A stretch of DNA of 15,640 bases from NCBI GenBank assembly GCA_900617975.1, contig UZAE01013108.1:1-15640 (forward strand), given 5' to 3'. Below are positions 7,370 through 15,640 of the stretch, piece after piece. Position 1 is the first letter of the stretch. The number at the start of each line of letters is the position of its first letter. The notes under the pieces were generated by a model that saw only the letters and a list, made by a program, of their open reading frames with translations, was not told the origin of the DNA and ran no database searches. A program made the translations under genes and the position numbers. Source of the stretch: Rodentolepis nana. Its lineage: Eukaryota; Platyhelminthes; Cestoda; Cyclophyllidea; Hymenolepididae.

Positions 7370-10300
7370 CTATGCATAAAGAAGGTGCAGAAAAAAAATG
7401 ACATTTGGTGAGAACACCCCAACACACTTGGAGATAAGCGACTTCATCAGACTCAGGCATTAGCCCAACAACCCATTATTGTCGGCACCATATTTAAAGA
7501 CCACTCATTAACTCCACTTCCATAGTACCACACAATTAGCGCTTCCTGCTGCTAAACAACGATGCCTAGGATAGATAACGCCTATCCATGGATCACTAAA
7601 CTGCCTGCCCTAATCTACGCTAATTCAGAAGTCGGAAGAATGGTGTGACTAGTGGATTCACAAATTAAATACTTCCAGAGATCTCCACAAGTGTAGTTAT
7701 CAATGTGGCATTTAATGTGAAAAAAAAGAATCATTGCAAAGAGTGGACATAGTTTTCAGTTAGTCTCAAAGGGGTTAATCTAGAACTCATTCACAAATGG
7801 ACATATATACGAGTAGAGTGGCTTTTCATTACCTTGGACGAAAGCACCCAAAAGTACATACTCTATCAACAATATAACTTATGTGCAGTTCGAAATTATA
7901 AAGCAAATGCACAGAGGATAGAATCTTTTTTGTTCTAGCTTGGGGGATTTGAATGACAGCCAAAATTGGACCTAAAATAGATCCAGTGTCATATCTTGAA
8001 CCCAATCAGTGCAGATCAACCAAAAGATAAAAAGGGAGAACTAGGCAATTAGGAATAAGGAACAAGGCATGCATTTCAAGGACATCATCGGGATACAAAT
8101 CCGAAAGTCTCTCTCATTGACACGAAAAAAATTATTTCTAGACTTAATTAGCATTCATTTTGCTCCCTTGTAAAAATCAAATCTACCAAATGACAATTTC
8201 ACTTCCTATTCATCACAAGTGGTGGCAAAGCCCCTGTAGAACAGGACTAGAAATTGCCAAAGATGGTTGGTCAAAGATTTTCAATTGTTACAAGTGACAA
8301 TTGCCCATTCATTCAGGCTGCATGCATTAACAATCGTATTTTTTTTAAGAAATAGAATCAACAGACGCATGGAAATAAAAAATAAGAAAATCAATCAAAT
8401 CTCAAACATTTGTTTCCCATTCTATCCTCTGTTTGAAAAGTCGATTCAAAACAGATTTACTACCCATTCATTCTTAAATTATAAGACGGAAAGTTAGTTG
8501 TGACTGGGATAGAGCTCTAACACCCCCCCCCCACTCCCCATCGCACCGGTGACAGTCAATTCAATTTCAAAGCCATTGGGCAACTCTAATCCAGTTACTC
8601 TTAACGACAATTATTATTAATAAATCTAATGATAGATGAAAAAAACAATTGTGTGTGCCTACCTGCAGAATTTGACTCATATCCTGGCAGGTTCGCATGA
8701 TAGAATCCGCCTCAGCATCAAAAATGGCCACTGCAATGAGCAGGTGGAAATTCTTGGGAGCAACACCACTGAAGAGGGTCTAAAAGAGAGGGCGAAACAA
8801 AAGAAAACTGAAAAGAGGTGAATACACACACGTACAATGCCTACGTAACACCTCAATTTACTAAATAGATAAATATGATTGCTTTTAGTAAATGAGTGCC
8901 AGATTCATAAGACAAGCAACAGTAATCTTCTAAGAACTCAAGTGAGGCATAGTGCGGTAAAATTTATCTAACGTCGGATTTGATGGACACACTGACAAGC
9001 TTCAAACCGATCGTTTGCGTCCATGATTCATTTTTGCTTTTATAATGGCTAGTGAGATAAGTCCGTTAGGTATACTACAAAAATACAGTGTGCTTAGAGC
9101 GCTCGTCTAATGAATAAGTAGTTATGAGACCTTAACTCATCGATGAACATTCGGTGATGTGGATGACCAACCACACCGGCACAATCTCGCAAACGTTCGG
9201 AATGAGAGGAAGTGACTTTCTACCTTCCGATTGCCATAAGAGACATGGAAAGCAACTAAACGTTACTACAACACGGTGACAAGAAAGAGGTTGTGGAAAA
9301 GACGAGTTTATCTATAGGATCAAAACACATATTTCTACGAGAGAGACAATCGAGCTGTCTGCTCTGCTCTGCTCATTGAAGCCACTTCGATTACAAGGGA
9401 ATAGCTTCATGCCAAAAAAGCACCGGCACTCACCTCCCAAAGTATCTTGATATCATCGTAGGAGAACTCTCGCTTGAAGATAATGAGGAACCACTTGAAG
9501 CAAAAGCTCATCGACGTTGCCTCCTTTTCGCCTGAAGATGGTTCAACAAACAAACAAAAATATGAATAAACACATAATTTTGGAAGTATATGCGATAGGG
9601 AAAAAAAGTTGATTACTTACGTAAAAAGTGAGCAAAGTTTGGCATTAGGATTTCAATTAGTTTGAAGAGATTGTGGAATTGACTGTAGAGACTTGACGGT
9701 CCATCAGAAAAGTTGTCAGCCTGAACAGGGAAGCAAATGAGCACACATGAGTTGGAATAATGCTAATCAGCATTTATTTTCATTCAGGTGTATATTTCAC
9801 AAAGGGGGGTGTGCGATAGACTTACCTCCACGTGGTGTATCCTGGGCAACGTATTCTCATACGGCAAGAAAAGTCTATTAATCGGCAGTTGACTTCTCAC
9901 TTCAAACTATATTGACCTGGCTGTATGTCATATTCGACTACTTTCACAGTACTCACCTCACCTTTTTTCTACCTTTGTGTCTGCCTCTTTAACATCTTTT
10001 AAACACCCTTCTGTTCCCCCCCCCCTCTCGACTTTTGCCCTTTGATGTTTCTTTCCCTCTGTGAAGCCCAAAGTCAGCTAAAGTGCTATTGATAACTATC
10101 AAAACGCCTGCCATTTGATATAAGCATTTCAGAAAGGATAATGATGACAAATGTCCTTACAAATAAAACGCATAGCAAATTCAATGCAATAGAATGGGGC
10201 AGAGCAGAATTACAGACTTAGTACATTCCCCAAAATTGTCGGAATTGCACTCTACAAGGGAGGGAGAGAGCGCGAAACGAATGAGAGGGCCAAAACCCAT

Positions 10301-13300
10301 CACGAATCCGCTTCTAACGATTAATATACGGAAGAAGGGTCCTAGCGAGAATAATTAAAGTCACACTGAAAAGACCCGCTTTTAGACGACTAACATGCCA
10401 ATCCTTTAATAAAAAGCATGATTAAACAGCTGTTTGTACGGTAGAAAACAGTACTCAGTGACTATTTAAACACTCGGGAGATACTCCGTATCTCCATCTT
10501 ATTGAATCTATTAAATCACTTTGAAAATGTCCTAACAGCATTACCCAATCAGTTACCGTGATCGTAGACGAACTTAGCCTCCCATTTCCCAAAACACAAT
10601 AAGCAAGTTAGATATCCGAAAGGAATTTTTAATTAACCCAATCGAGAGTAAATACGGCTCATTTTACATCTTGCTGATAAGGGTGCGCGATAGACTAACC
10701 TCCACGTGGTGCACCCTGGGTAACGTATACTCACATGGCAAAAAAGTCTATTATTCGGCAGTTGACTTCTGACTTCAAACCATAATGGCCCGACTGCATG
10801 TTATATCCTACCACTTTCACAGTACTCACCTCACCCTTTTTTCTACCCTTGTGTCTGTCTCTTTCACATCCGTGAACCACTCTTCTGTTCCCCTCCCCTC
10901 GACTTTTTGTGACTTTGATGTTCTTCCGCCCCTCTATGAAGGCCAAAGTCAACTAAAGGGCTAATGATAACTATCATAAGGCCTGTCATTTGATATAAAT
11001 AAATAAATATCTTGCTAATTAACCCGTAGGTGGTGAGTTACTTATCACATTGCTACTGAATTATTGAAAGTAAGCAAGGCTAAGCTAATAAACCTCGACA
11101 AATGGTAAACCAATTAGAGTAACATTGGAAAACAGTGGACCAATGAGAGCCTTGAAATCCGGATACATTCAACCACACGTCCCACACTGGAGAGATAGAA
11201 ATAGCATTATGACGAGTGGCCATTCATTCAGAGCTTAATGGCCTTTAATTAGACAACGTTTTATCTGCAGGCTATACTTTAGAAGACATTAAAGCGGCAC
11301 TCCACACAGTCCCTTCACTTGAGATTTTGGTACATTTTAAGCCGATAGTTTGATTTCAAAATATCTACGAACAGCTAAAAGGTCAAATATAACTACACCA
11401 TGGAGTAAGCACTATCGATCCTGTAAAACTCAGGAAAGAAATTCAACTGTTCATTCCTCGAAATAAGCAACCTCCCTTGTGAACAAGCATCGTGTTTTAC
11501 GTTCGCACAGCACTAGGCTGGGGTGGCCAAGTTCACATCTAACAGCCCCTAAATTAAGATGTTCAAAGCACACGTCAAGTTAGAAAATTGGAAGATAGAT
11601 GAGTATGATCCAATAAGGGACTGAGTTTCTGGGTCTCCATTCGACTTAGCTTTAACAGATCGAAGTAAATGCAGTGTGTCTGTGTTACTTAAATCCTCCA
11701 CTAAAAAGAGGATTAAAGGTTCAACCACTACTTTGCCAGAATGTTACGGTAATCCACTAACAGTGGGAGGATGGTGGGGTGAGTGGTATTAAACGAGAGG
11801 GCCATCAAAGAGCAATAAAAGAATGACTAGTGGCTCCAATTGTCGAAAGCACACTAAGCCTCCACACAAGATGAATTTTGTACTTATTAAAAGGTAAAAG
11901 AAATAATGATGCCGACCCCCGCCCCCCCAACCTCCCCCCGCCCCCACAAAACTGTGCTCCAGTTAGCAGTAGGAAGCGCTAATCGTGGGGGCACTATGGA
12001 AGTGGAGTTAGAAGAATGGTCGTCAGGTTTAGCACTGGCAACAATGAGTTGTTGGACTATTCATGTCTGTTGGGCAAATGTCTGAGTCTGATTAAACTTG
12101 AATATTTTTTACGAAATTTCATTCTTTTGTACTTTCTTTCAGTCTGCATAGTGCATCAGCAGCCTGAGTGAGATTATTAAACTGCGTCATTCTCAAGGTA
12201 CATGGATTTGTGACGCCCCAATGATCATCAACCTTCATCATTTGATAACCCATGTGCATGGGTAAAGATTTGGTTCCAATCTTAGTGATGCAACCGCCTG
12301 TATCTAATGATGAATCCTCTCTGTCAAGTGCAAGCAGATGAGTCTAGCAACAGAGCATTCTAGTCAAGCTGAACTCGAATGCAGTGCTGACCTCAGTAAT
12401 AATGGAGTTCCTACCTTCTCAGTCATTGCTTCAAATCAAAATGCCTCGTAAAATGAGAAATCGTTAGGCAAGAAGGCAAGCTGAAAACTGAAACCGAGAC
12501 AAAGAGGAATGAGTCATTGAATGCTGCCAACAACTTCAGTAGAATCCAAAGGATGAATTTACATTAAAACTGCCCTCAAATGACCTAGATTTTTTATGAT
12601 TGGAACCCGCGGAGTGTCTGTCATCTGGCAAGAGGGTGATCGGGTGGTAGAAACCAACTGACTAGGTTATAAGAGCTCGTTGGATTGAGCTGAGCCTTGG
12701 CTATTGAGTTTAACTACAATTAGAGACATCAATCGGAGACCCGATCGAGAGGTGAAAGTTGGCATCATTTGTTGCTGAGGGAAATTTTACTACAACACCA
12801 ACCCCAATGGTTGACCTCCCAACTCCCTCACCCCCCCCCCCCAGGTCATAACCCCGATCGATCATAGCGCATGCATTGGGCTCTACCGGGAAAAACATCA
12901 ATCGCTCAACAAGAACTACAAAAGTCTACCCGGTTAATGGGCAGAGTTAAATCAAATTATGAGACCCTTCTAGGTGGAAGGATAAAAGCATCTTGCCCCA
13001 AATTACGGAGCCAAATGCACAACCAAGGACGGATTGTGGCTCTAGCATTTTGAGCAAAACAATGTCACGAGAGTGCAATCTCCTGACTTATCGATTTTCG
13101 CAAATTGAACGGAATTGTTTACTTAGCAAGCACATTGTTCTTTTTTCAGAACATCAAGAACTTAGACATTAGAATTCTAAAAATAGCGTCTTTTTCACAA
13201 AAATCTAGATTATCAAATAAAGTTTCATGACAATTATACACTAACCCACAAGCATTATCTATTACTCTATGCATTTATAACGTACTTTTAAACAATTTGG

Positions 13301-14511
13301 ACATTTGACGACTCTCTCTATTAAAATGCAGAAAGTGCAAAATAAGAAGAGTGCAGAACCAACTCGGTTTAAATTTTAGTTCTTTGCTGTATTAAAAATT
13401 TTTTATTTGATGAAAGTGTCATAAGGAAATAAGTAAGTAAGGAGGAGTAATAACAGGGGGTTGTAAGCTTTAGAGCCTCCAAAATAGCCAGAAAAGTAAT
13501 AAATCCAATTTACAAAACTGTGACCGCTAATGCTACTAAAAGTGTAAATAGTACTACTAACAAATTTCAAGTTAAAGGGGGAAGTTGAAGATGCCAAATG
13601 GAAAATGCTCCAACGTGATAAACACAAATAAGTTCAAGGTCAAAGAGTTAGATATTCCCTCTATTTTGCGGTAAAATTCCAGATGAGAAAGTGACATTTC
13701 GCGTCATCAATAGCCCCATAAAAGTATTTCGACAGACCAGCTTCTAACCACCGACGACTCTATTCATCACCCCAGCCCGTAAAAGATGTTTGTGAATAGA
13801 TGCGATTCTGGCAAGTCTGAATCACACACGAAGTGACCTAGAATACACGCGTTCTTTAGTCGCCGACTTCAAGTGATAATTGTGGATTCGGAGGCTACAA
13901 ATAGGCGTCCAGCAATGATTTTGATTCGTGCGATCTTCTCTCATCGATCAATAACAGTCACACGCAAAAAAATTATTGCCCAAGTATGCACCCCATGGAG
14001 AATAAATCGAGGGGGTCCTAGAACGCACAAAAATAGGACACAGGGGGGGGGGGTCCAATATGAATCTTAGTAAACAAAGAAGACGGGATCTATCATCACA
14101 TGATCGTCTATTTTGCAAATTAGCATTTAGTAGGATGATGTGAGATGATAAAACTTCAAAAAAAGGATGCCGCGTGGAATAGCAGACCTAATAACTCTCA
14201 ATTAAGGAAGATATTTTTCCAAAACCATAAAAATCCATCATGTGGAAATACGATCAGTCTTAAAATGGAAGTAAAGTTGATCCCGACTGCGCGTTCGAAA
14301 ATGCATTCGCTAATAAAATCTCAAGAATAAGCACCATCATCATCATCATCGCGTGGAGACTAATGTTGGGGCTAATAAAATGCAAAGAGCAAGAGAAGGT
14401 AGAAACGTACAATGAGTTCAAGAAGTCCAGCAAAACACCAGAAAGCATCCTCTTCACCCTCGATAATTGTCATGATAACGGCGAGAAGATCGTTCATACC
14501 CTGGAAGTAGC
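7007..14511 (-). CDS. TBC1D15: TBC1D15/TBC1D17-type Rab GTPase-activating protein, 3' five exons (partial)
   Basis: Exons on the minus strand are 14511-14411, 9720-9621, 9531-9434, 8779-8663 and 7369-7007. Phases agree at every junction and all introns are GT..AG. TBC proteins stimulate GTP hydrolysis by Rab GTPases using an Arg finger and a Gln finger; TBC1D15/17 act on Rab7-like GTPases in late-endosome and mitochondrial quality-control traffic. The visible protein (256 residues) starts at the Gln finger, GYFQGMND, then EDAFWCFAG, FCFKWFLIIFKREFSYDD, NFHLLIAVAIFDAEADSIM and YINNLSEMINLNNVLSRAQ, the same blocks in the same order as human TBC1D15, with near-equal spacing. The Arg-finger region and N-terminal regulatory part are missing and must lie upstream. 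The C-terminus is a Ser/Pro-rich, acidic tail. TBC1D17 or an invertebrate single ancestor of both are equally good names. Confidence 0.88.
7370..8662 (-). other. TBC gene intron (1293 bp)
   Basis: The part next to the terminal exon (to 7556) is one arm of an inverted duplication. A C10 tract at 8523-8532 reads as G10 in the transcript. No other feature was recognised; the short open frames are chance. Confidence 0.75.
8663..8779 (-). CDS. TBC1D15: TBC gene exon with the NFHLLIAVAI block
   Basis: 117 nt, 39 codons, phase 0 at both ends, acceptor CTCTTTTAG/ACC and donor CTGCAG/GTAGGC. It encodes the NFHLLIAVAIFDAEADSIM helix near the C-terminal end of the TBC domain. Confidence 0.88.
8780..9433 (-). 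other. TBC gene intron (654 bp)
   Basis: Nothing conserved was recognised apart from a short CTGCT/CTCTG-type tandem run at about 9358-9374. Confidence 0.7.
9434..9531 (-). CDS. TBC1D15: TBC gene exon with the CFKWFLIIFKREF block
   Basis: 98 nt between acceptor ATCTTCAG/GCG and donor TGGGAG/GTGAGT: two bases of the split Arg codon plus 32 codons. CFKWFLIIFKREFSYDDIK is the most diagnostic stretch, matching CFRWLLIRFKREFSFLDIL in human TBC1D15. Confidence 0.9.
9621..9720 (-). CDS. TBC1D15: TBC gene exon, helical middle of the TBC domain
   Basis: 100 nt between acceptor CCCTGTTCAG/GCTG and donor TTTTTAC/GTAAGT: 33 codons plus the first base of an Arg codon. It includes LFKLIEILMPNFAHFL, matching the LSTLLRLLD block of human TBC1D15. 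Confidence 0.87.
9806..9878 (+). ncRNA. HDV-like ribozyme of copy D, core intact
   Basis: P1 GGGGTGT (9806-9812) pairs with GTATCCT (9837-9843), using several G-U pairs and beginning with the G-U pair typical of HDV. P2 ATAGACTT (9816-9823) pairs perfectly with AAGTCTAT (9871-9878). P3 is ACC/GGT (9824-9826, 9834-9836), and L3 TCCACGT holds CC that can form P1.1 with the GG of GGGCAAC (9844-9850). P4 CGTAT/ATACG (9850-9854, 9859-9863) is perfect, followed by GCAAG with the putative catalytic C at 9865. Cleavage would occur just 5' of 9806. Confidence 0.87.
9806..10125 (+). mobile_element. Short ribozyme-bearing retroelement, copy D, full length
   Basis: This plus-strand copy is flanked by ATTTCACAAAGG (9794-9805) and ATTTCAGAAAGG (10126-10137), an 11-of-12 target-site duplication. 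It therefore starts exactly at G9806, the predicted first nucleotide of the ribozyme product. The 3' end is GCCTGCCATTTGATATAA with almost no tail. A C10 tract (10016-10025) lies in the pyrimidine-rich body. It sits 85 bp from the 3' splice site of a TBC exon, in the orientation opposite to that gene. Confidence 0.9.
10138..10667. other. Intron DNA between copies D and E, nothing recognised
   Basis: Read on both strands; no exon, RNA gene or repeat was identified. Confidence 0.45.
10681..10751 (+). ncRNA. HDV-like ribozyme of copy E
   Basis: P1 GGGTGC (10681-10686) pairs perfectly with GCACCC (10711-10716), and A10680 could add a pair with T10717. P2 ATAGACT (10690-10696) with AGTCTAT (10745-10751) is perfect, P3 is ACC/GGT and L3 is TCCACGT. 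The strand GGGTAAC differs by one C to T change from GGGCAAC. P4 has decayed (CGTAT opposite ACATG). The catalytic C would be 10739. Confidence 0.82.
10681..11008 (+). mobile_element. Short ribozyme-bearing retroelement, copy E, full length
   Basis: This plus-strand copy runs from GGGTGCGCG at 10681 to ATAAATAAATAA at about 11008. ATCTTGCT at 10668-10675 recurs at 11009-11016, and the following bases are partly similar, so the target-site duplication may originally have been about 13 bp. It has the longest TAAA tail of the set. The minus-strand frame across 10731-10952 is element sequence, not a gene. Confidence 0.88.
11017..11915. other. Intron DNA, nothing recognised
   Basis: No gene, repeat or RNA was identified on either strand between copy E and the G-quadruplex motif. 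Confidence 0.45.
11916..11945 (-). other. G-quadruplex motif on the TBC sense strand
   Basis: On plus there are C runs of 5, 7, 6 and 5 (11916-11920, 11922-11928, 11934-11939, 11941-11945), giving four G runs of at least five on the minus strand with loops of 1, about 5 and 1 nt. This satisfies the usual four-run rule with ease. It would be present in the TBC pre-mRNA. Confidence 0.75.
11962..12198 (+). repeat. Inverted partial duplicate of the TBC terminal exon and its intron edge
   Basis: The reverse complement of this segment matches 7311-7556 in blocks that look about 80-88 percent identical: ATCTCACTCAGG with GATG.ACTATGCA, AATCAGACTCAG with GCCCAACA, and AACTCCACTTCCATAGT with ATTAGCGCTTCCT.CTGCTAA. 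A 20-nt insertion lies in this copy. Intron sequence is included, so it arose by DNA duplication, not by retrocopying of a spliced mRNA. Confidence 0.75.
12152..12262 (+). pseudogene. Decayed duplicate of the TBC terminal exon
   Basis: After an AG at 12150-12151 the plus strand reads CISSLSEIIKL, against YINNLSEMINL in the real exon. Then there is a deletion of about 10 nt (ending in TCTCAAGG, matching CTCAAGG), loss of similarity, and a stop codon near 12263-12265. It lies on the opposite strand to the functional gene and has no recognisable upstream exons, so it is non-functional. Confidence 0.6.
12199..14042. other. Remainder of the large TBC intron, nothing recognised
   Basis: The sequence holds a C12 tract at 12831-12842 and several short chance frames. 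A GGTTCGA-type tRNA B box was looked for and not found. Confidence 0.45.
14043..14053 (+). repeat. G11 homopolymer
   Basis: A run of eleven G residues on plus (C11 in the TBC transcript), one of five G or C tracts of ten or more in this otherwise AT-rich window. Confidence 0.8.
14333..14350 (+). repeat. CAT trinucleotide microsatellite
   Basis: About six tandem CAT units within the TBC intron. Confidence 0.85.
14411..14511 (-). CDS. TBC1D15: TBC gene exon with the Gln finger
   Basis: 101 nt: two bases completing a split codon, then 33 codons. The acceptor is CATTTTTAG/GCTAC and the donor is CTCATT/GTACGT. It encodes YFQGMNDLLAVI, containing the catalytic Gln of the YxQ motif, and EDAFWCF. 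A preceding exon must end in phase 1, presumably supplying the G of the conserved Gly. Confidence 0.88.
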
Positions 14512-14520
14512 CTAAAAATG

Positions 14521-15640
14521 ACGAAAGAATAAGAAAGGGGGGTTAAGAAACTCTGCCTATGTGTAGAAAGTGGAGTATGGTTTAATATTTCATTTTGATG
14601 AGGTCATCGCAACAAACACTAGATGTAACTAGAGCCACCGGGAAAAAATGGTTAAATTCAATCTGTTGATAGAGCTGGTCTGCAGAGATGAGTTCCAACC
14701 CTTTAGCGCCCTGCAGGACCGTACGATCCTCTTTCAAAATAACCACCATTGGTACTCGACCCGTAATAGATAGCGCGCTTTTGCCGTTTGAAACATGTTC
14801 AATACGTGTCTATGTAGCCTTCACCTTTTGCCACCAAATCTCATCACATCGGTGGCATCAGTCTGCTGTGAAATACGCGTGGGTGTGGTTGGATGTTAAA
14901 GGGGGTAAGCTACATATTTCTTCAACTTATGGGTTAATATGAATTCATTAAAAATGAAATGAGAGCCACTTAGTACGAGAAGCCACACCACTAGGTCCAA
15001 TAGAACGACGAGACACATCAAAGTGGCAATGGAAGGGTGACTACTACTTATGGAGTTCCACACATATAAGGTGTAAAAAATGCATGGATGACGAGAGAGA
15101 GAGATAGTGGCCTAAATGTGGATACGCAGAGGATCGGGACCTGTCATACATAATTTAAAGCCCTACAATGAAATTCCGGGTTGCTTTAAGAATTGTAGGC
15201 AAACGATCATAGACAAATCGATTTACCCAAAACACTTCATTTTAAGTGCCCTTCTATGACAGCCAATTACTTTACTGGGGATTCTCAAAGTAGAAAGTCA
15301 TTTCTCAATAATTTCGTACATTTATTAAAGGATAATTATAATTGAATCGCATAACATTTTTTTGCCCCACCTTATTTCTTGCAATAAAAAACCTGATAGC
15401 CATAAGGCGATGAAATATAGGCTAATATAATTACATCGATGTCACGTGAAAATTGCAATACAAGGCAGCGATCTATTGCAGAGCAATAGCAAAAAAAGCG
15501 TATTACATAACATCTTATGCAGTGATTACAAATAACCACCACCCACTAACTGAAGGCGGGTATCTCAAAGTGCCTCTTGACCGTCAAATACTCAAATGCA
15601 AAAGAGAGTCGATTCATTAACATGCTTGCTCTGCATTGGG
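14521..15640 (-). other. Upstream TBC intron or further 5' exons, unresolved
   Basis: The exon carrying the Arg finger (an R-T-D-R type motif upstream of GYFQG) should precede 14511 on the minus strand, ending in phase 1. I could not find it here, so it probably lies beyond the window. A minus-strand open frame at about 14803-14580, including MVVILKEDRTVLQG, looks protein-like but has no TBC match, and its possible donor is in the wrong phase. A GA repeat lies near 15091-15106. Confidence 0.4.

Larger units (their letters stand above)
9721..14410 (-). other. TBC gene large intron (4690 bp)
   Basis: The exons on both sides join in phase 0, and the protein spacing across the junction matches human TBC1D15 (35 versus 34 residues), so no exon is missing inside. 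It holds retroelement copies D and E in antisense orientation, a G-quadruplex motif (11916-11945), the inverted duplicate of the terminal exon (11962-12198), and several C or G homopolymers. I saw no other gene in 12199-14410. Confidence 0.75.

Noticed and set aside
9080..9130. tRNA-derived SINE-like stretch (AGAGCGCTCGTCTAATG)
   Set aside because: It faintly resembles a tRNA D-arm region, but no B box or cloverleaf follows.
10731..10952. Minus-strand 73-codon open frame
   Set aside because: It is antisense to the body of retroelement copy E and has no support as a gene.
9806..11008. Copies D and E as a DNA transposon (MITE)
   Set aside because: No terminal inverted repeats; variable-length target duplications of 8 to 12 bp, a 3' TAAA tail and a 5'-truncated sister copy point to retrotransposition.
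12249..12262. Perfect short palindrome CCCATGTGCATGGG
   Set aside because: A single 14-bp palindrome with no context; expected by chance in this length of DNA.
12871..13053. Plus-strand 60-codon open frame
   Set aside because: No similarity recognised, inside the large TBC intron, and of a length expected by chance.

Overview
The window is animal nuclear DNA from an invertebrate. Both recognisable genes are metazoan, have spliced exons with GT..AG introns (three of the six introns are 76-89 bp), and sit in AT-rich non-coding DNA full of old retroelements. Short introns and sequence divergence would suit a parasitic flatworm such as a tapeworm, but nothing here fixes the phylum. All functional calls come from reading the sequence and from remembered family features; no search was run.

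Layout. Positions 1-577 (minus strand) hold the 5' end of a non-LTR retrotransposon (LINE): an HDV-like ribozyme, a short leader, then an apurinic-type endonuclease ORF with one in-frame stop. Positions 938-1906 (plus) hold a complete three-exon syntenin gene (two PDZ domains, 271 aa) with a poly(A) signal. Positions 1957-6855 are intergenic, with three minus-strand copies (A, B, C) of a roughly 320-bp short retroelement and a weak foldback near 4950. Positions 7007-14511 (minus) hold the last five exons of a TBC1D15/TBC1D17-type Rab GTPase-activating protein. Its introns contain two plus-strand copies (D, E) of the short retroelement, an inverted partial duplicate of its own terminal exon, and a strong G-quadruplex motif. 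Its 5' exons lie upstream, probably beyond the window.

Main discovery. The short retroelement and the LINE share their first ~105 nt, and this shared 5' end folds as a hepatitis-delta-like self-cleaving ribozyme: nested P1/P2/P3, an HDV-like L3, a GGGCAAC strand, a P4 hairpin, then GCAAA with the putative catalytic C. Two of the insertions (C, D) begin, judged by target-site duplications, exactly at the base where such a ribozyme would cleave. Copy C has a compensatory double change in P3. The short element looks like a non-autonomous internally deleted derivative of the LINE, comparable to the L1Tc/NARTc pair of trypanosomes. The ribozyme would trim the 5' end of retrotransposon RNA; the LINE would supply the endonuclease and reverse transcriptase for both.
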